A stretch of DNA of 64,000 bases from Volvox africanus (GCA_030268105.1 BSDZ01000008.1:248001-312000), one strand, 5' to 3'; counted from the stretch's first letter, positions 51,801-64,000 are shown. The notes: generated from the letters alone by a model not told the origin. Numbers and translations are program-made.

Positions 51801-54800
51801 GCCGGGCCCTTCACGGGCGGCCCCAAGGGTCACTTCAAGATCGACCATGCTGACCCTGTCATCCGGTGAGTGCGTCGAAAGACACAAAGCGTCAAAAGAC
51901 GTCCAGATCCTAAAAGGCTGGTGACAGATCCTAGACATGCGGTGGCTTTGATTTCAGTCTTGACTCTGGTTTGGCGCGGCTTCGTGTGCATTGCATTCAC
52001 GCACTCTCGTGTCCCTTAACACAGTGGCTCGCTCGTGTTGGAGGACGGGGAACTGCGCTGGCCACCTCCGCCCGGCGTCATCCCCGCCGCCAACACCAAG
52101 ACCAGCGTCGACAAGGACACCAAGAAGGAGACGGGGCCCTTGGATCTGTACGAGCCAACCAAGCAGAACGCCATAACCACGTCAGCGGCCATTGCGGGTG
52201 AGGTTAAGGTTGGTAACGGTAACTGAGCATGGAATGGATATAGAAAAGAACGTCTTTTGTAACACACCGCAGGCACCCTGCTGGTGGGCGCGGCGTCTCC
52301 CAACGCTGCCTTCTCCTCCATGTTGACCAAGTTCGGCCTGGCCTCCATCTGCGGCTACCAGACCGTGTGGGGCGTCGTGCCGGCGCTGCACTCCCCGCTA
52401 ATGTCGGTCACCAACGCTGTCTCTGGGCTGACAGCCGTGGGTGGCATGGTACTGGCCGGGGGTGGCCTGCTGCCAAGTACAACGGGCCAGGCGCTGGCGG
52501 CAACAGCAGTGGCCGCATCGGCCGTTAATATCGGCGGCGGCTTCACCATCACGCAGCGCATGTTGGACATGTTCAAGCGACCAACCGACCCCATTGAGCA
52601 CTCTCGCCTGTACGCAGCTCCGGGTGAGTGAAGTTTCTGACGGAATTAGGGATATCACGTGCTGCTTGGCACCACGGCGGCGATACGAGGCTGTAGACAG
52701 TGAGGTGAACGGCCCCCAGGGAGTTGCGGATCCGTTGGGATGGACCTTGTTCATCGCCGTTCTCGTCCACAGGTTAAGCGGGATCTGCGGTGTTGGGGGC
52801 TGATGTTTGATTTATGTGCTTTCGGAGAATGCTCTGTCCCAGTAGTTTTTGTGTTACTTTGTGCGCGTTTGATTTTTGAAATCTTGGACATTGCATATCT
52901 GCTCTCTTTATCTGCCGTGGGTAAAGGTGCCTCACCACTGCGGCAAATATATTTATTAAACGTTCCCGTGGCATACTCCCTTTTATGCAGCTGCCACCCT
53001 GATTGGCGGCTACGTGTTGGGTTCGCTCCTAGCTGGCGGGGACGCACCCGGCCTCACCTCGGCTGCCTACCTGGCCTCCTCGTCGCTGTGTATTGCCGCC
53101 ATCGCTTGCCTCGCAAATCAGGCTTCAGCGCGCACGGGTAAGAGAGTGCTCCTGGCTCTTCCTTTGACGTTGTAGTGCTATTGTAGGTGATTGAGCGCTG
53201 CATATTGGTTTCCTACAAAAACACTTTTGAGAGAGACAGGAGCTCTGAAGTTTTACGCAGGGCTCCTGTCCCAAGAGGTCTATTGTAATGTGAATTTCTT
53301 TACCCTGTACTGAACACGTCTTTGCTTTCGTGATCTGTTGGTTTGATGTTGGGTGGCCGTTTTAGTTGGATATTTATTGTTTGCGCTTTTGGGTCCACGT
53401 CGCTACATTCCCAAGGGCGATACCTAAAAATTGGAGAGCTGTATGGACGAGATCTTGTGCCGGGTCGGGTCATTTTAACACATTTTCACAGGAAACGCGC
53501 TGGGCATGGCTGGGGTGGGCACTGGCATCGCCACTACCCTGGGCATCATGCACGCACCGGTCGCAGTGTACGCACAAGTGCTGGCCATGCTGGGCGCCGG
53601 CGCAGGTACGGCGGTAAAGGTATACTTTTCCCCTTCTGCTGTTGCATGGCTGTGCCTTATGCAACCTGTCGAGAAGGGGAGCCCCGCTTTTGCGGTTCAC
53701 GAGAATGCGCCTGTTTAAGGCAGTTTGCCTGTTTATGTCCGGATGTCTTTCGGCTGTTGAAAGGGAGAAACCTTCGTTCGATCCTGTACTAACCACTGAC
53801 GTTGATTCTAACTAACAATCAAGTACCTCTCATAATGCGTTCGGGGCCTAACCTGGTCACCCCTGCAGCTGCCGGCCATTACATTGGCAAGAACATGAAA
53901 ATTACCGAGTTGCCCCAAATGGTGGCTGCCTTCCATTCGCTGGTGGGCTTGGCAGCCGCCGCCACTTCCATCGCGAACATTATGGCCGGTGACCCCGCGC
54001 ATCTGGACATGATGCACAAGGTGCGCATCCGGACACTTAATACGTCGTTGCGCATTATGTATTGTACATCACGGAGACTGTTGGTATATCTAAGTCGGTG
54101 GCAGATGCAAACCAATGATACCCAAAACGTTCGCACAGGGCAGCAAAGCGTTCATAGTTCAGACGTCCACCCGCATGATGCACCGAACCTGCGCCTGCTC
54201 TCAGCCGTTGATAATCGGCTGCGACATTAGTTCAACACACATATGACTTTCCGTCCTTCAATCACTCAGGTGACTGCTTACCTCGGCGACTTCATCGGTG
54301 CCATCACCATGACCGGCTCTGCCGTCGCGTTCGGCAAGCTGCACGGCATCATGAAGTCGGAACCACTTAACCTGCCCAACAAGAATCAGATCAACTTGGC
54401 GCTATTGGCTGCCAATCTGGTTTCGGGCGCGGTGTTTCTGGCATCGGATGGCTCCTCGACAGTAGGCGTATCGGCTCTTGTGGCTGCCGGTATTCTTGCA
54501 GGTGCTAAGGGCGCGCACATGACCGCCTCCATTGGTGGCGCCGACATGCCTGTGGTCATCACGCTGCTGAACTCCTACTCGGGGTATGCGCTGTGTGCGG
54601 AGGGCTTCATGCTCAATAACGACCTGCTCACGGCGGTGGGAGCGCTCATCGGCTCCTCGGGGGCCATCCTCTCCTACATCATGTGCACGGTGAGGAAGGA
54701 CGCGGGCACGCACGGCGCCCGCCCGCGCGGGAAGCAGGAGGAGGCGCAGGCTTTGCAGGAGGTCTCTGGTTGCGGTGCTGTTCAATTCGGCAGGGCTTTG

Positions 54801-56459
54801 GGTTATGGCTGCAGGTGGCGGCACGTTGTAAGCACGGACACATCTCACAGAGCAAGGATAGGTGGTTCAAGTGATAATGAAGGTGTTCGCAGCTGTTACA
54901 CGCGTGAAGGAAGGATAATGCTGTATCGGCTGTCTTCTTTTTCCTACCCAGCTGTCATGGACTGTGATCCCGCAGGCCATGAACCGCTCGCTGCCCAACG
55001 TTATTCTGGGCGGTTACGACACCGTGGCCAAGACGAGCGACAAGAAGGCGGTGAGTGTAGCTGTGTGCGGCCCAAGCCAATTCTACGGTGAGGCTTCTCG
55101 GCACACAGTTTTTAATCTATCTGCCGATTGGTCGTATTTAACGATTGGGTGATTTTGTTCTTCGTTATTATGTTGGCAGTCTCGCATCGTGCTCAATTGC
55201 TTATGTATCCTTGCTTATTGCCACCACAGGTGGTGGGTCAGCACCAGGAGATTGACGTGGGCGGCGCCGCGGAGGCTTTGACGTCCGCTTCAAAGGTCAT
55301 CATTGTGCCTGGCTATGGCATGGCGGTCGCCAATGCGCAGTACCCGGTTGCGGAGCTGGCCAAGCATCTCACGGACAAGGGCATCCAGGTAAAGCGGTGG
55401 CTGGTGGCGTTTGTGCTTTCTGACAAAACAGCTGAAGGGTCCTGGGGGTTTTGCCCTTTCTGGAGATTGTGGTAAAATAACCTGCTGTAGGTGCCTAGTA
55501 TGGGTATGGCACGCATGGTAACGCCCGTGGACTAGGTATCTTTCTTATGGTGGCAAAGCTTTGGGCGTGGGCACGTTCGTATGAGAGGCAAAATACAATC
55601 ATTTTCGTTTCGGTGAACGGCTATGGGCATGCAAGAACATTGAAGGGTGCTATTGGTGGAACTTGTCCTTACAATCTTGTGGCCCTTAAAATCTTGTGCG
55701 GCGTGCAGGTCAAGTTCGGCATCCACCCGGTCGCCGGCCGTATGCCCGGACAGCTAAATGTACTTCTGGCAGAGGCGGGAGTGCCCTACGATGGTGAGCA
55801 AGGAGGGGCGATCCCACTGTCATAAAATGCCCCATCGTCCTTTTGTGTCCGGTCGAAGGTCGAAACCTTGCTTCCGATTTCTAAGCCTAGTGCTTCACGT
55901 CTATGCCCCTCCACAATCAGTTGTGTTTGAGATGGACGAGATCAATGAGGAGCTGGATGAGGCGGACGTATGCCTGGTCATCGGGGCCAACGATACCGTC
56001 AACAGTGCTGCTGTGGAGGACCCCAGCTCGGTCATTGCAGGTGAGTGGATCTGGGTGCGGACTTAGGGTTTCGGTGTTTAGGCGCGTGTTTTGCACTCTC
56101 ATCAACTGGTGCAGCCACCACTTGTGCAGCAATTTTTAGCTGTGTTTAGTCGAGTTTTCTAGACGGTTAGTATTTAGAGCCATTCGAAGCTTTTTTGTTT
56201 GCTTAAGTTTTCAATGTATTTTGAACCGTTTGATTCTAATAGAAGCCCGTCCTCCTCCACACTTGCAGGCATGCCGGTGATCGAGGTGTGGCGCGCTAAG
56301 CAGGTCATCTTTATGAAGCGCACCATGGGCGCTGGGTACGCCGGAGCCGACAACCCGGTCTTCTACAAGCCCAACACGTGGATGTTCCTTGGCGACGCTA
56401 AGAAGATGACGGACTCGCTGCTCGGTCGTGTCAACGAAGCGCTGGGCTTCAAGAAATAA
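48841..56459 (+). CDS. NNT: Proton-translocating NAD(P)+ transhydrogenase, tandem copy 2
   Basis: Second complete transhydrogenase, same orientation. Exons: tentative leader 48841-48889, then 49156-49262, 49489-49619, 49756-49880, 50406-50510, 50797-51145, 51369-51486, 51622-51865, 52025-52197, 52273-52623, 52991-53137, 53492-53605, 53869-54020, 54270-54689, 54976-55050, 55230-55388, 55709-55793, 55921-56040, 56269-56459 (TAA); about 1,054 residues after the leader. All catalytic motifs of copy 1 are present. The leader [16 protein letters not shown] and the next exon ([17 protein letters not shown]) look like a mitochondrial presequence, but the leader ends in phase 1 while the next exon needs phase 2, so that join is unproven. 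The exon at 50797-51145 is uninterrupted where copy 1 has an intron; conversely 53606-53868 is an intron copy 1 lacks. Exons 51369-52434 and their introns are nearly identical to copy 1. The in-frame TAG after 49880 lies in the intron, not the coding sequence. Confidence 0.94.
49156..49262 (+). other. N-terminal targeting exon of transhydrogenase copy 2
   Basis: The frame that joins correctly to [12 protein letters not shown] reads [17 protein letters not shown] and then [11 protein letters not shown]. It is Ser/Thr-rich with an Arg and aromatic residue before APFS, as at mitochondrial cleavage sites. The equivalent copy 1 exon (39462-39595) reads [16 protein letters not shown] and then [11 protein letters not shown], with a VRA/K site that looks plastid-like. 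Only the final IPYxxxVxG part is conserved. Confidence 0.55.
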
Positions 56460-58709
56460 GATGGCACACACGTGATGCCCGGGGAAGCGGCTCTTATTGA
56501 TCCGCTGGCTTATGCTGAAGTGAACTCCATCCATTGTAGTTTGTTGATTCGTATGTTTGCTGTTGTGTTTGGTTCGTTTGCTGTCGTATGAACCTTCATC
56601 GGCTTCAATAAGGTTTCCCGGCTCATGAGTAGGCATGATGAGCACGGAGTCGTCATGTAAAAAAGGATTGCTTTTAGGGATAATGTCGTACGGCACCTTC
56701 CTGGGACGTACAGATCACATGATCTCCTGCGCGTCATACTAGCCAGTTCGGACAGGGATGCACGTAATGCGATGATACAAACTTTGCTTGTCTCCGCGTG
56801 CGTATGCAGTCTGACATTATACTTCGGGCAGACAGTGGCTGACAGCTACTGTTGTTCCTGAATTGTCATCCCGCTGTAGGCTGTTAAATATGACGACATG
56901 TTTTCTATCTTCATTATGCCGAGGGCGTATAGTTAAAACACGTCTAATTGTGAGCCAAATAGTTTACCTGCGGAAAGTATGTGCCGCTTACTGTCGGTTT
57001 GCAACCCGGAACAGGTGTGTTTGTCGTGAGGTTCTCTCTTTGTTATGGTAATTTTTTGTTAGGCTCCGGTAGATACCGCTGCGCTAACAATCAAAAACTA
57101 TGCTTGCTTCCATACCCAATTTATTAGCGTATTCGGGAGGGGAGGTAATGCGTGCCCCATGCGGTGTCTCGTGTTGAGCGAGCTGATGTTCTGTGGGTTT
57201 TGGCGTTAAATTGTGGCATGTGATTGGAACTCTCACGCCCTATCGACGGTCAGACGTACCATTACTAGTACGACCAATCTGGTGAGTTTCTTTCCTGGCC
57301 AGGGGAGGAATGTACGTTCCTGCAAAGCGGTAATAGCCGTAAATTGGCATGATTTATTTCCGAACTAGGACACAGGAAAAGAATGCAAGCTTACATTTCA
57401 ACCCAGACACAAGCCCCTTACATTAATCATTGTTTCTGACAGTATGAAATAGTATCTGCATACGTATCCTGAGGCATGGAAAGTTTGCCAACAATCTGGC
57501 AACCAAGAAACTCAAGGCTCCATTATTGTGGCAACAATCACACACGCAGGAGAAAATTTGCTCGGATTCCTCAGATAACCCTGACTGCGGCACAAGACGT
57601 CGTCATAGCTTATTGCGTAAGAAAGTGAGAAAAAATCATCACATAAATGAGACCATTTAATTACATGGCCGAAGCGGGACCCAGACCAACTCCCGTAACT
57701 TAGACGCGACGTTTTCCGCAGAAATCCCCCAGTTGTCTGCAAAACCGAGGTGTTATTTAACCCACGTGGAAATTAAAGTCCTGAGTCAGCAGCCGGCAGG
57801 TATATATCCTTTTCCTATTTACGCAGTTTCTTCGTGTAATAGACACGTTAAGTGCGATTCCGATAAGACATATGAATGTATGTCCAACACTAATGTATGT
57901 CCAACACCCCGCCCTGACCAAAGCCCCTTCCGCTGCCGGAAGGGGGTTGAGCGTTGCTTGTATGGCGACGCTTTCAGGACTGTATAACTCTTGCCTAACC
58001 CACGAAGCAGGCAGCCCCGCTTTCTTTCGACGCTCGCCGTCAGACACCTTGGGCTCCGAAGCAATGTAGAGCCAGAATGCCCCGTATATGCGCACCCCAT
58101 CAAACATGCACTGACAAGATGTGCTAAACAAGTTCACGACACACGTATGCGCCCGATAGATGCCTTCAGCTGGTGCTGATTCTGTGGCATCAATGTATGA
58201 ACAAACACCGCCGGGCCAAGGCACACCTGAATAAGGCCCAGCCTGCTGCACATCATGTGACCACCTGCACGCGCAGGCGTAGTAGAATCAGGGGCTAGAG
58301 CGTTCGATGATAACAATTGTGTCTTCTAGAGACCAACTCTTGTAAGTCTCCTTAGCCTCTTTGGTTGTGGCGTTAGCGACGCTCACAAACCCCCCTTTTA
58401 GGTATCGACATCTAAAAAATCTACAACATTCGAGTTTCGGTCACCGCTGTCCCCTGCGGTTCTAGGTGCACATCCGCGTCCCGACAGGGAGAGCTATCCA
58501 GCATCCAATCAGCCACCATAGAGATGCAAGAAGAGTCTCAAGTCAAGTCGCGCTACCGCTCATCCACAGCACTCCAAATATAAGGAAACAAGAACGAAAT
58601 GCAATGATAAAAAACTTTCAGTCAGGCTTCTCACTGGCAGAGATAATAGCAAACCTGCACTGAGTGCCTTGGCCCAGTGCGCCTCTTCAGCCCATGTATC
58701 TGGTCACCA
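56460..58709. other. Intergenic region, no gene seen
   Basis: 3' flanks of two convergent genes: transhydrogenase copy 2 (plus) and the J-like protein (minus). ORFs on both strands are short or lack splice partners and family features. Confidence 0.5.
56656..56660 (+). terminator. TGTAA polyadenylation signal of transhydrogenase copy 2
   Basis: TGTAA is the usual volvocine poly(A) signal. This one lies about 200 bp after the TAA stop and is followed by an A run. Confidence 0.5.
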
Positions 58710-61700
58710 TCATTTGGTCCACGTCCAGCTGTTGAGTAGCTTCGATACCTCTTCCGCGTACACCCGATCCTGCATCGATAAACAGCCGGCGTTGTCGGCA
58801 GATGCTAAGGCCATAGTTAAAAAGGGTTACAAGGCGGATGCAGAGTGCCAAGTCCATCAATCCCGTCTTATGTAACACACACGACAACACATATATGCAT
58901 GCGTCTCAATGTTCTTAGCAGCCTTGCCTTACCTCCAGGCTGCCCGTCACCTTATCCGGATGGAAGCGAATTTTAGCGCTTTTAAGCGCCTTGCTGCGCT
59001 GCTCTGCAGTGCGGAGGTACGTGCCTGGCAGCACAATTCACGGGAAAAGGGGAGCACCAGAACACGGGTTAATCAATAAAGCCTGATCCTTGACGAGGGT
59101 GTGGGAGTCTCACGCGGGCAGGAACAGAGCGAGGAGCAAACGTGGTGGTTTTGGACCATAGGATACAGGCATCGCCGGGAGCCATCTGGGGTTTGAGGTG
59201 AAAAATAGCCATGTGACAGCAGTGCACTTATGTCCACTTATGTTCGTCGTCCCAGCAGCACATCCAATAAGAGTTAACAATGGCCTGAAATACAAGTTTG
59301 ACATACCTTTTGACAGCAAACCCAGCTGCCGCAACATCCTGCTTAGGTTGTGCTCCTCCAGCGCCTTGCGGAACCGCTCCTGAAGGATGTCACGGATCTG
59401 CGCGTTAGCAGTCGGGATGGTCCAAGCGAAGGTCAGCACCACCTAGAGTATATTCAGTAAATAGGTTTGGAATTGTCATAATGATGATGACATAATAATT
59501 AACATAACATCGGAGACCCACCCACAAGTATGCGGCTGTTACATGGAGATGCGTGCAGCTCGCTGCCCTGCTTAGTAAGGTAAAGGTAGCTACCGTAAAC
59601 TGTACCCACTTACCCGCGACCGAATGTCCTCTTTGGCTGCTGCCTCCGCTGCTGCCGCGGACGCCAACTGATGGTGGTCAGCCAGCCTCTGCCGGATGCG
59701 CCGCTCCAGTTCTTCCGTAGCGGAAGCTACGGCCCGGGCAGCGCGGGCCCGACGAGCGGCCTCCCGCTCGGCGGCCGCCTCCGCGCGCTGACGCTCAATT
59801 TCCGCCTGCACGCACACAGAGGCAGGTAGACGGCACCATGCGACATGAATATTCCACGAGCATCGCCGCCGAACCACACAGTCTTCAGTCCCATGTAAAG
59901 GGAGGCGTGATATGCCTACTTTGCCGGGACAGAGAGGATGAGAAACCGCAAGACAATCATGACACACCGAGAGCGAGCGTCCATGCAGATTACGGGAGGG
60001 CGACCTGCCACCCCACTTCCTTCAACTCTTCACCGCCAGTTCACGACCCCTTTCTTCCATTTACTCAGATACGAAAAGGAGAAGCCGGTGCCATTCCTAC
60101 ATTGGAGCTTTAAGGCGGTAGCCGGTCCTCCTGGCCAAGCGCTACGCGCTGACTCACCCTCCGACGACGCCACTCCTCCTTTTCTACCTCTGACATCCCG
60201 GCGTCGTCTTCGTCCTGCCCTTGCCCAGCGCCGTTGCCGCCGTTGCCCGTCGGGCCCTCAGGCCGGCCGTCGCTCTCCCCGTGACTGCCCACGCCTTCGT
60301 TGTTGCCGAAGACATCTCCGACGTCGCCGTCCGGTACCATCCCGCCACGGCTCTCACATGCGCAGCTGTTCCGCCGTGATATATCCCACTCGCCATCTTC
60401 TCCCAGCCCATGGGCGCTGCGAGCACGCCACAAGCCGCTTTTGAAGCCGGGCTCTGCCGCGATCCCAGCATCTGCAGTGCCCACGGCTGCAGCTGCAGTC
60501 CCTTCTGACGGTTTCACAGCCAGACATACCTCCGAAACGGCCTGCCAGACCGGGCTAGTTGCTGTACCCGACAGCGGCCGGCGCTGCGACGGAGACCCGC
60601 CAATGTCACTACCTCCCCCCCGGTGCTCAGGTCCCCGAGAAGCCATGGCTGCCCCTGCTGCTGCCGTTACAGCGGCAGTGCCCGTGTCCTGATGAGAGTT
60701 CCAGGAGTCCGTCACCGCACTGCAGGTCCCCGCCCGATGCTGTTCCGCTGTCGACCCCTCTCCGTCACGGAAACCATGTGGCATGTCCCTGTCGAAAGTG
60801 TTCGAGTAGACCGTGGAAACACCTTCAAATGTGGAGGAAGCACGGGACGGCAGGTCCGCAGCCACACCTCCGCAGCCGTGGGACGTATTGGGTGGCATAG
60901 CTGCTGTATCTGGACAGGGCGGCGGCACTGCTCCGGCACCCGTGGGCCAATTCTCTTCCTGGGGCACCGACGGCGGCGCCACTGCTGTGTCACCCACCTG
61001 CCTGCCTGCGTCCGCCATCGTCACCTTCTCTGCTACAGTCTCCTCCGCCACAGTAACAGGGCCGCTTTTAGCGTTGGCTGCAGGGATGGCCACGTCAGCA
61101 GCTGTACCATGGGCCGCATTACCATCCCGTCCTTCACTGAAACCTTTGGCCAGCTGTGCTGCGAGTAACGCAGCTGCCACGGCCGCCAGTTCGGCATGAG
61201 TGCTGGGCAAATTGCAGGCTGCGGCCCGCGGTCGCCGAGCGGGCGCCACTGGTTTATACCTCCGTTCAGGCTTGGCTTCTAAAGGCGCGGCGGTCGCACC
61301 TGGCACTGACCGATGGGCCAGTGATGGCGCCGCTCGACCGGCAAGCTGCGTCCTCACTACCGATGGAGGAATTGGTGCTGCGAAGCATGCCTGTAGCTCC
61401 GGCCCCCGCCTTTGCAGGCGAGATGGTCCTGCGGCTGGCTCCTGCTGAGGCCCGACATGTTCCATCGCCCCAGTCGTTCCTGTCGCCGTTGCCCCTGGCG
61501 CTGCGGTAGCGGGTGCTGCCATCTTTATCCCGAAGTTCGAAACACAAGAGTTCGTGAGGGGTGCGCCGTCCTCGGCGTTGGGTTCGTCAGCTCCCTGCGG
61601 ATCGCGAACCCCGTCTGCATTCACCCCACCGTGGCTCGGACCTGAATGAGACAGCATCTCGCCCATCGCGTCAGCCATCATTGGACTTGCCTTCACGGCG

Positions 61701-64000
61701 GCTGGTGCTGCGGATGCCTTGCAGGGGTTCTTATGTTCTACAGGTCTAGCCGTTTCGACACTCGTGCCGTAAGCAGGCTTGGCTGTTGGGCTGTCCACCC
61801 GCTGGGCGGCCGCCATGCGTTTGCTTGTCAACGGACTGCTGCTATGCGGACAGGGCTGTTGCTTTCGTGCCCGACGCCTGGACTGCTTATCCACCGGCAC
61901 AACCAGCGTCTCATGGGTAGGTGCGGGGCACGATGGAGTCCTTACGTGATCCTTTACTCGTGCTTTGAGTGCCTTTTGGCCACAGGGAGTGGCGGCATTC
62001 CCAACCAGTTCTGCAGCTGCTGCCACGTCCGCGGCACCCACCAGACCCACAGCGTCTCCAGCAACCACCTCCGCGACGGCCTTGCCTTTCCCTCTACCTT
62101 TCCGCTTGCCCGTCCGCTTGTCCCTTTGCTTGTCTTTCTGTTTGTGAACCTGCTTTTGCCCGGGCTCTACGTCCTCAGGTGAGTCTTTACAAGCTTGCTC
62201 TTCCGTTGCCATCGCCGCCGCTTCCGGAATGCCCCCACATCCGGTGCCATGTGGTGTCGCCGCTGGTGGGGGTCCATCAAACACGGGGCCTTGCGGAGCT
62301 TTAACGCACACAGCTTCGTGATCGCGGCAGCAGTCGTCAGGGGCAAAGTCAAGGTTTCTGGATGCTTGCGCTGCTGTCTTTTCCTCCTGCGGCGGCAGCG
62401 GTGGTGGCAAGGGGGGGGGCGGCGGTGGTAGGGAATGCTGCCTGGCGCCTGACTCTTGCCGCTGTTGTTGCTGTTGTTGTTGCTCCTGGGCCTTCTGTTG
62501 CTGCTGCCATCCATAGCCATCAGCCATGGATACCGCAAAGGCAGGTAGCTGCGCTTTTCCCGGATCAGCAGAAGCTTCCGGTGCGGCAGCGAAGTTCGCT
62601 CCCTCGCCTGCTGCTGCTGCTGCTAGCGCGGCAGATGCGCCTTCCGGCGCTCCCATATCGGCCGGTGCTACCACATCTTCTGCACCCATATCGTCGCTAC
62701 CTGCCAAGTCGCGCGCGCACATGAGGCGGTACACTCGGCATGCACTCACCCGGGAAATACATACGAATTGCGCATTAGGTGGGACATTCAGAAACAATGA
62801 CATGACTCTGGATGAGTAACAGATTTCTACACAGGTTCCCCGCTCCAACCACGGGGCCCTCCATTGTCTTCCTGCCTCTCCACTTGTTACCTTCCATGGA
62901 AATGTGCGCCCGTTATTACACAAGACCTTACATGCAGTCACAACGTATCCTCACCATGACGTTTGTCCTTGGAGCTGCCTAATGAAGTAGATTCCCGGGG
63001 CAGTGGCCAATCATGTTCCACCCGTTCTTCCCCCGCTGCCGTCGGCTCTGTTGTGCGAATTGGAGCCACTCCTGACGTAGGCGCATCCAAGCCCTGCGCC
63101 ATTTGATGCAACATCCCATTTCGCCACTGGTGCTGCTGGGCCACTGCCTCCCCTTGGGGAATAGTCCGCTGTTGATCCAGCTGCTGCTGTTGCTTCCGTT
63201 GCTGCTTTGTCGCTTCCTCTGACGGACACCACTGGCCTGGTTGATCCCAAGCAGCACGTTTCGAACAAGTCGCACGCCACTGATCCGAGACCGGGACAGC
63301 GGGAGGGCCAGATTCTTGAAGCCGCTGCCTTTTGCCCGAATACCGCCATTTGCCTGCAGGGTGCAACGGACCCACCGTGTCTGCTTTGAGCAGTGGCATG
63401 CCGAGTTGCGTTTGATTGATGTACATCGGCGTCCCCTTCCTCTCCTGCAAAATGTGGTGCTCCTTATGGTTGTTGTGGTGGTGATGCTGGCGGTGGTGAT
63501 GCTGGTGGTGGTGATGCTGGCGGTGGTGATGCTGGCGGTGGTGATGGCAATGCTGTTGCGACTTGGGACCACAGCTCCAGTGTCCCTGCAGCTGCTCCGT
63601 TTGCCAAGTGGTCCAGCCACGCTGCGAAAACTTCTGCAAGTCTAGGCGCTGGCAGTCCCGCTCCCGTTTCCGCTCATCGTGATGGTGCCGCTGGGCTAAT
63701 ATGCTGCTGGTGCGGACTTTGTCCGATTCAGCAGCCTGCGAAGACGGTAATATGCTGTCTAGCAGCACTGCCGACGCTGCAGGTTCCGGGCGGAAGGGCT
63801 TCCCGGCGGCTGGGGGTGCATCTGTCCTAAGCATAGCACGCCAGGAGCCATTGCTGAGGTTGACCGCGCATAAGCCCTGCACGCGCTTTAGGCTGGCTTG
63901 ACGGTTCGCTTGTGCGGGGTCAGCGACTGACGCAGGTGGACCACAGGTTGCGGGTGCAACAATACCCAGTGACACGCACTGGGAAGCGCTGCTCAGAGTC
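58710..64000 (-). CDS. Large low-complexity protein with coiled coil and C-terminal J-like (HPDK) domain; 5' partial
   Basis: Exons in transcript order, all phase-matched: >64000-62955, 62700-60158, 59805-59614, 59442-59307, 59003-58933, 58769-58710 (TGA). The first exon stays open to the window edge, so the N-terminus is missing; over 1,300 residues are visible. Exon 1 is His/Gln-rich, with a long His-Gln repeat around 63440-63560. The 847-codon exon is Ala/Pro/Gln-rich and disordered, with a basic stretch near 62100 (KDKQRDKRTGKRKGRGKGK) that may be a nuclear signal. The C-terminal part is ordered: EKEEWRRRRAEIERQRAEAA and EREAARRARAARAVASATEE form a charged coiled coil. Then come FAWTIPTANAQIRDILQERF, KALEEHNLSRMLRQLGLL and KALKSAKIRFHPDKVTGSLE, ending VYAEEVSKLLNSWTWTK. 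The HPD motif that stimulates Hsp70 is intact, in a C-terminal J-like domain of the kind seen in NFKBIL1-type or plant coiled-coil/J proteins. The client is unknown. Confidence 0.8.
63440..63560 (-). repeat. His/Gln-coding triplet repeat
   Basis: Repeats of GGTGGTGATGCTGGC-type units (plus strand) encode runs of HHH-RQ or HHH-HQ on the minus strand in the N-terminal visible part of the J-like protein. The same DNA reads as SITTA repeats in another frame, but only the His/Gln frame is continuous with the downstream exon phase. Confidence 0.7.

Noticed and set aside
59938..62304. Plus-strand ORFs opposite the J-like protein's large exon
   Set aside because: These are shadows of a long GC-rich minus exon that joins in phase to the conserved coiled-coil and HPDK exons.

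Overview
This is nuclear DNA of a green alga, most likely a chlamydomonadalean (volvocine) species. Every recognisable gene is split by many spliceosomal introns with GTGAGT/GTAAGT-like donors and pyrimidine-rich/CAG acceptors. Exons are GC-rich with G/C third positions. Proteins carry Gln-, Ala- or Gly-rich disordered stretches, and microsatellites and GC-rich non-coding blocks are common. There are no bacterial operons, Shine-Dalgarno sites or CRISPR arrays. Gene models were built by hand from reading-frame continuity, splice sites and matching intron phase, so exon borders in the conserved cores are firmer than the 5' ends.

Layout. (1) 1-1300, minus strand: part of a membrane-plus-sensor-like protein that runs off the left edge. 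(2) 6.65-11.2 kb, plus: plastid acetolactate synthase regulatory (small) subunit with two ACT modules. (3) 12.87-16.54 kb, plus: Nopp140/SRP40-type nucleolar protein with a lysine-rich tandem-repeat body. (4) 18-22 kb, minus: a poorly resolved, possibly decayed membrane-protein locus carrying one copy of a roughly 240-bp dispersed repeat; the other copy is near 4 kb. (5) 24.5-25.4 kb, plus: small hydrophobic-hairpin protein with a Gly-rich tail. (6) 28.8-31.3 kb, minus: CRAL-TRIO (Sec14) lipid-transfer protein. (7) 32.1-37.8 kb: a large inverted duplication. The right arm holds an apparently intact leucine-rich gene; the left arm is a copy that lost about 1.5 kb. (8) 39.5-47.0 and 48.8-56.5 kb, plus: two complete head-to-tail genes for proton-translocating NAD(P)+ transhydrogenase. 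(9) 58.7-64.0 kb, minus: a very large low-complexity protein ending in a coiled coil and a J-like HPDK domain; its 5' end lies beyond the window.

The most notable locus is the transhydrogenase pair. The two genes share a tract of about 1.07 kb, introns included, that is almost identical, while flanking introns are unrelated. That pattern indicates recent gene conversion. They differ by one intron each, copy 1 appears to use a GC-AG intron, and their N-termini look different enough to suggest separate organelle targeting (inference). The other genes are ordinary housekeeping functions (branched-chain amino-acid synthesis, nucleolar function, lipid transfer) and show no shared pathway. No prophage, transposase, rRNA or tRNA gene was recognised.
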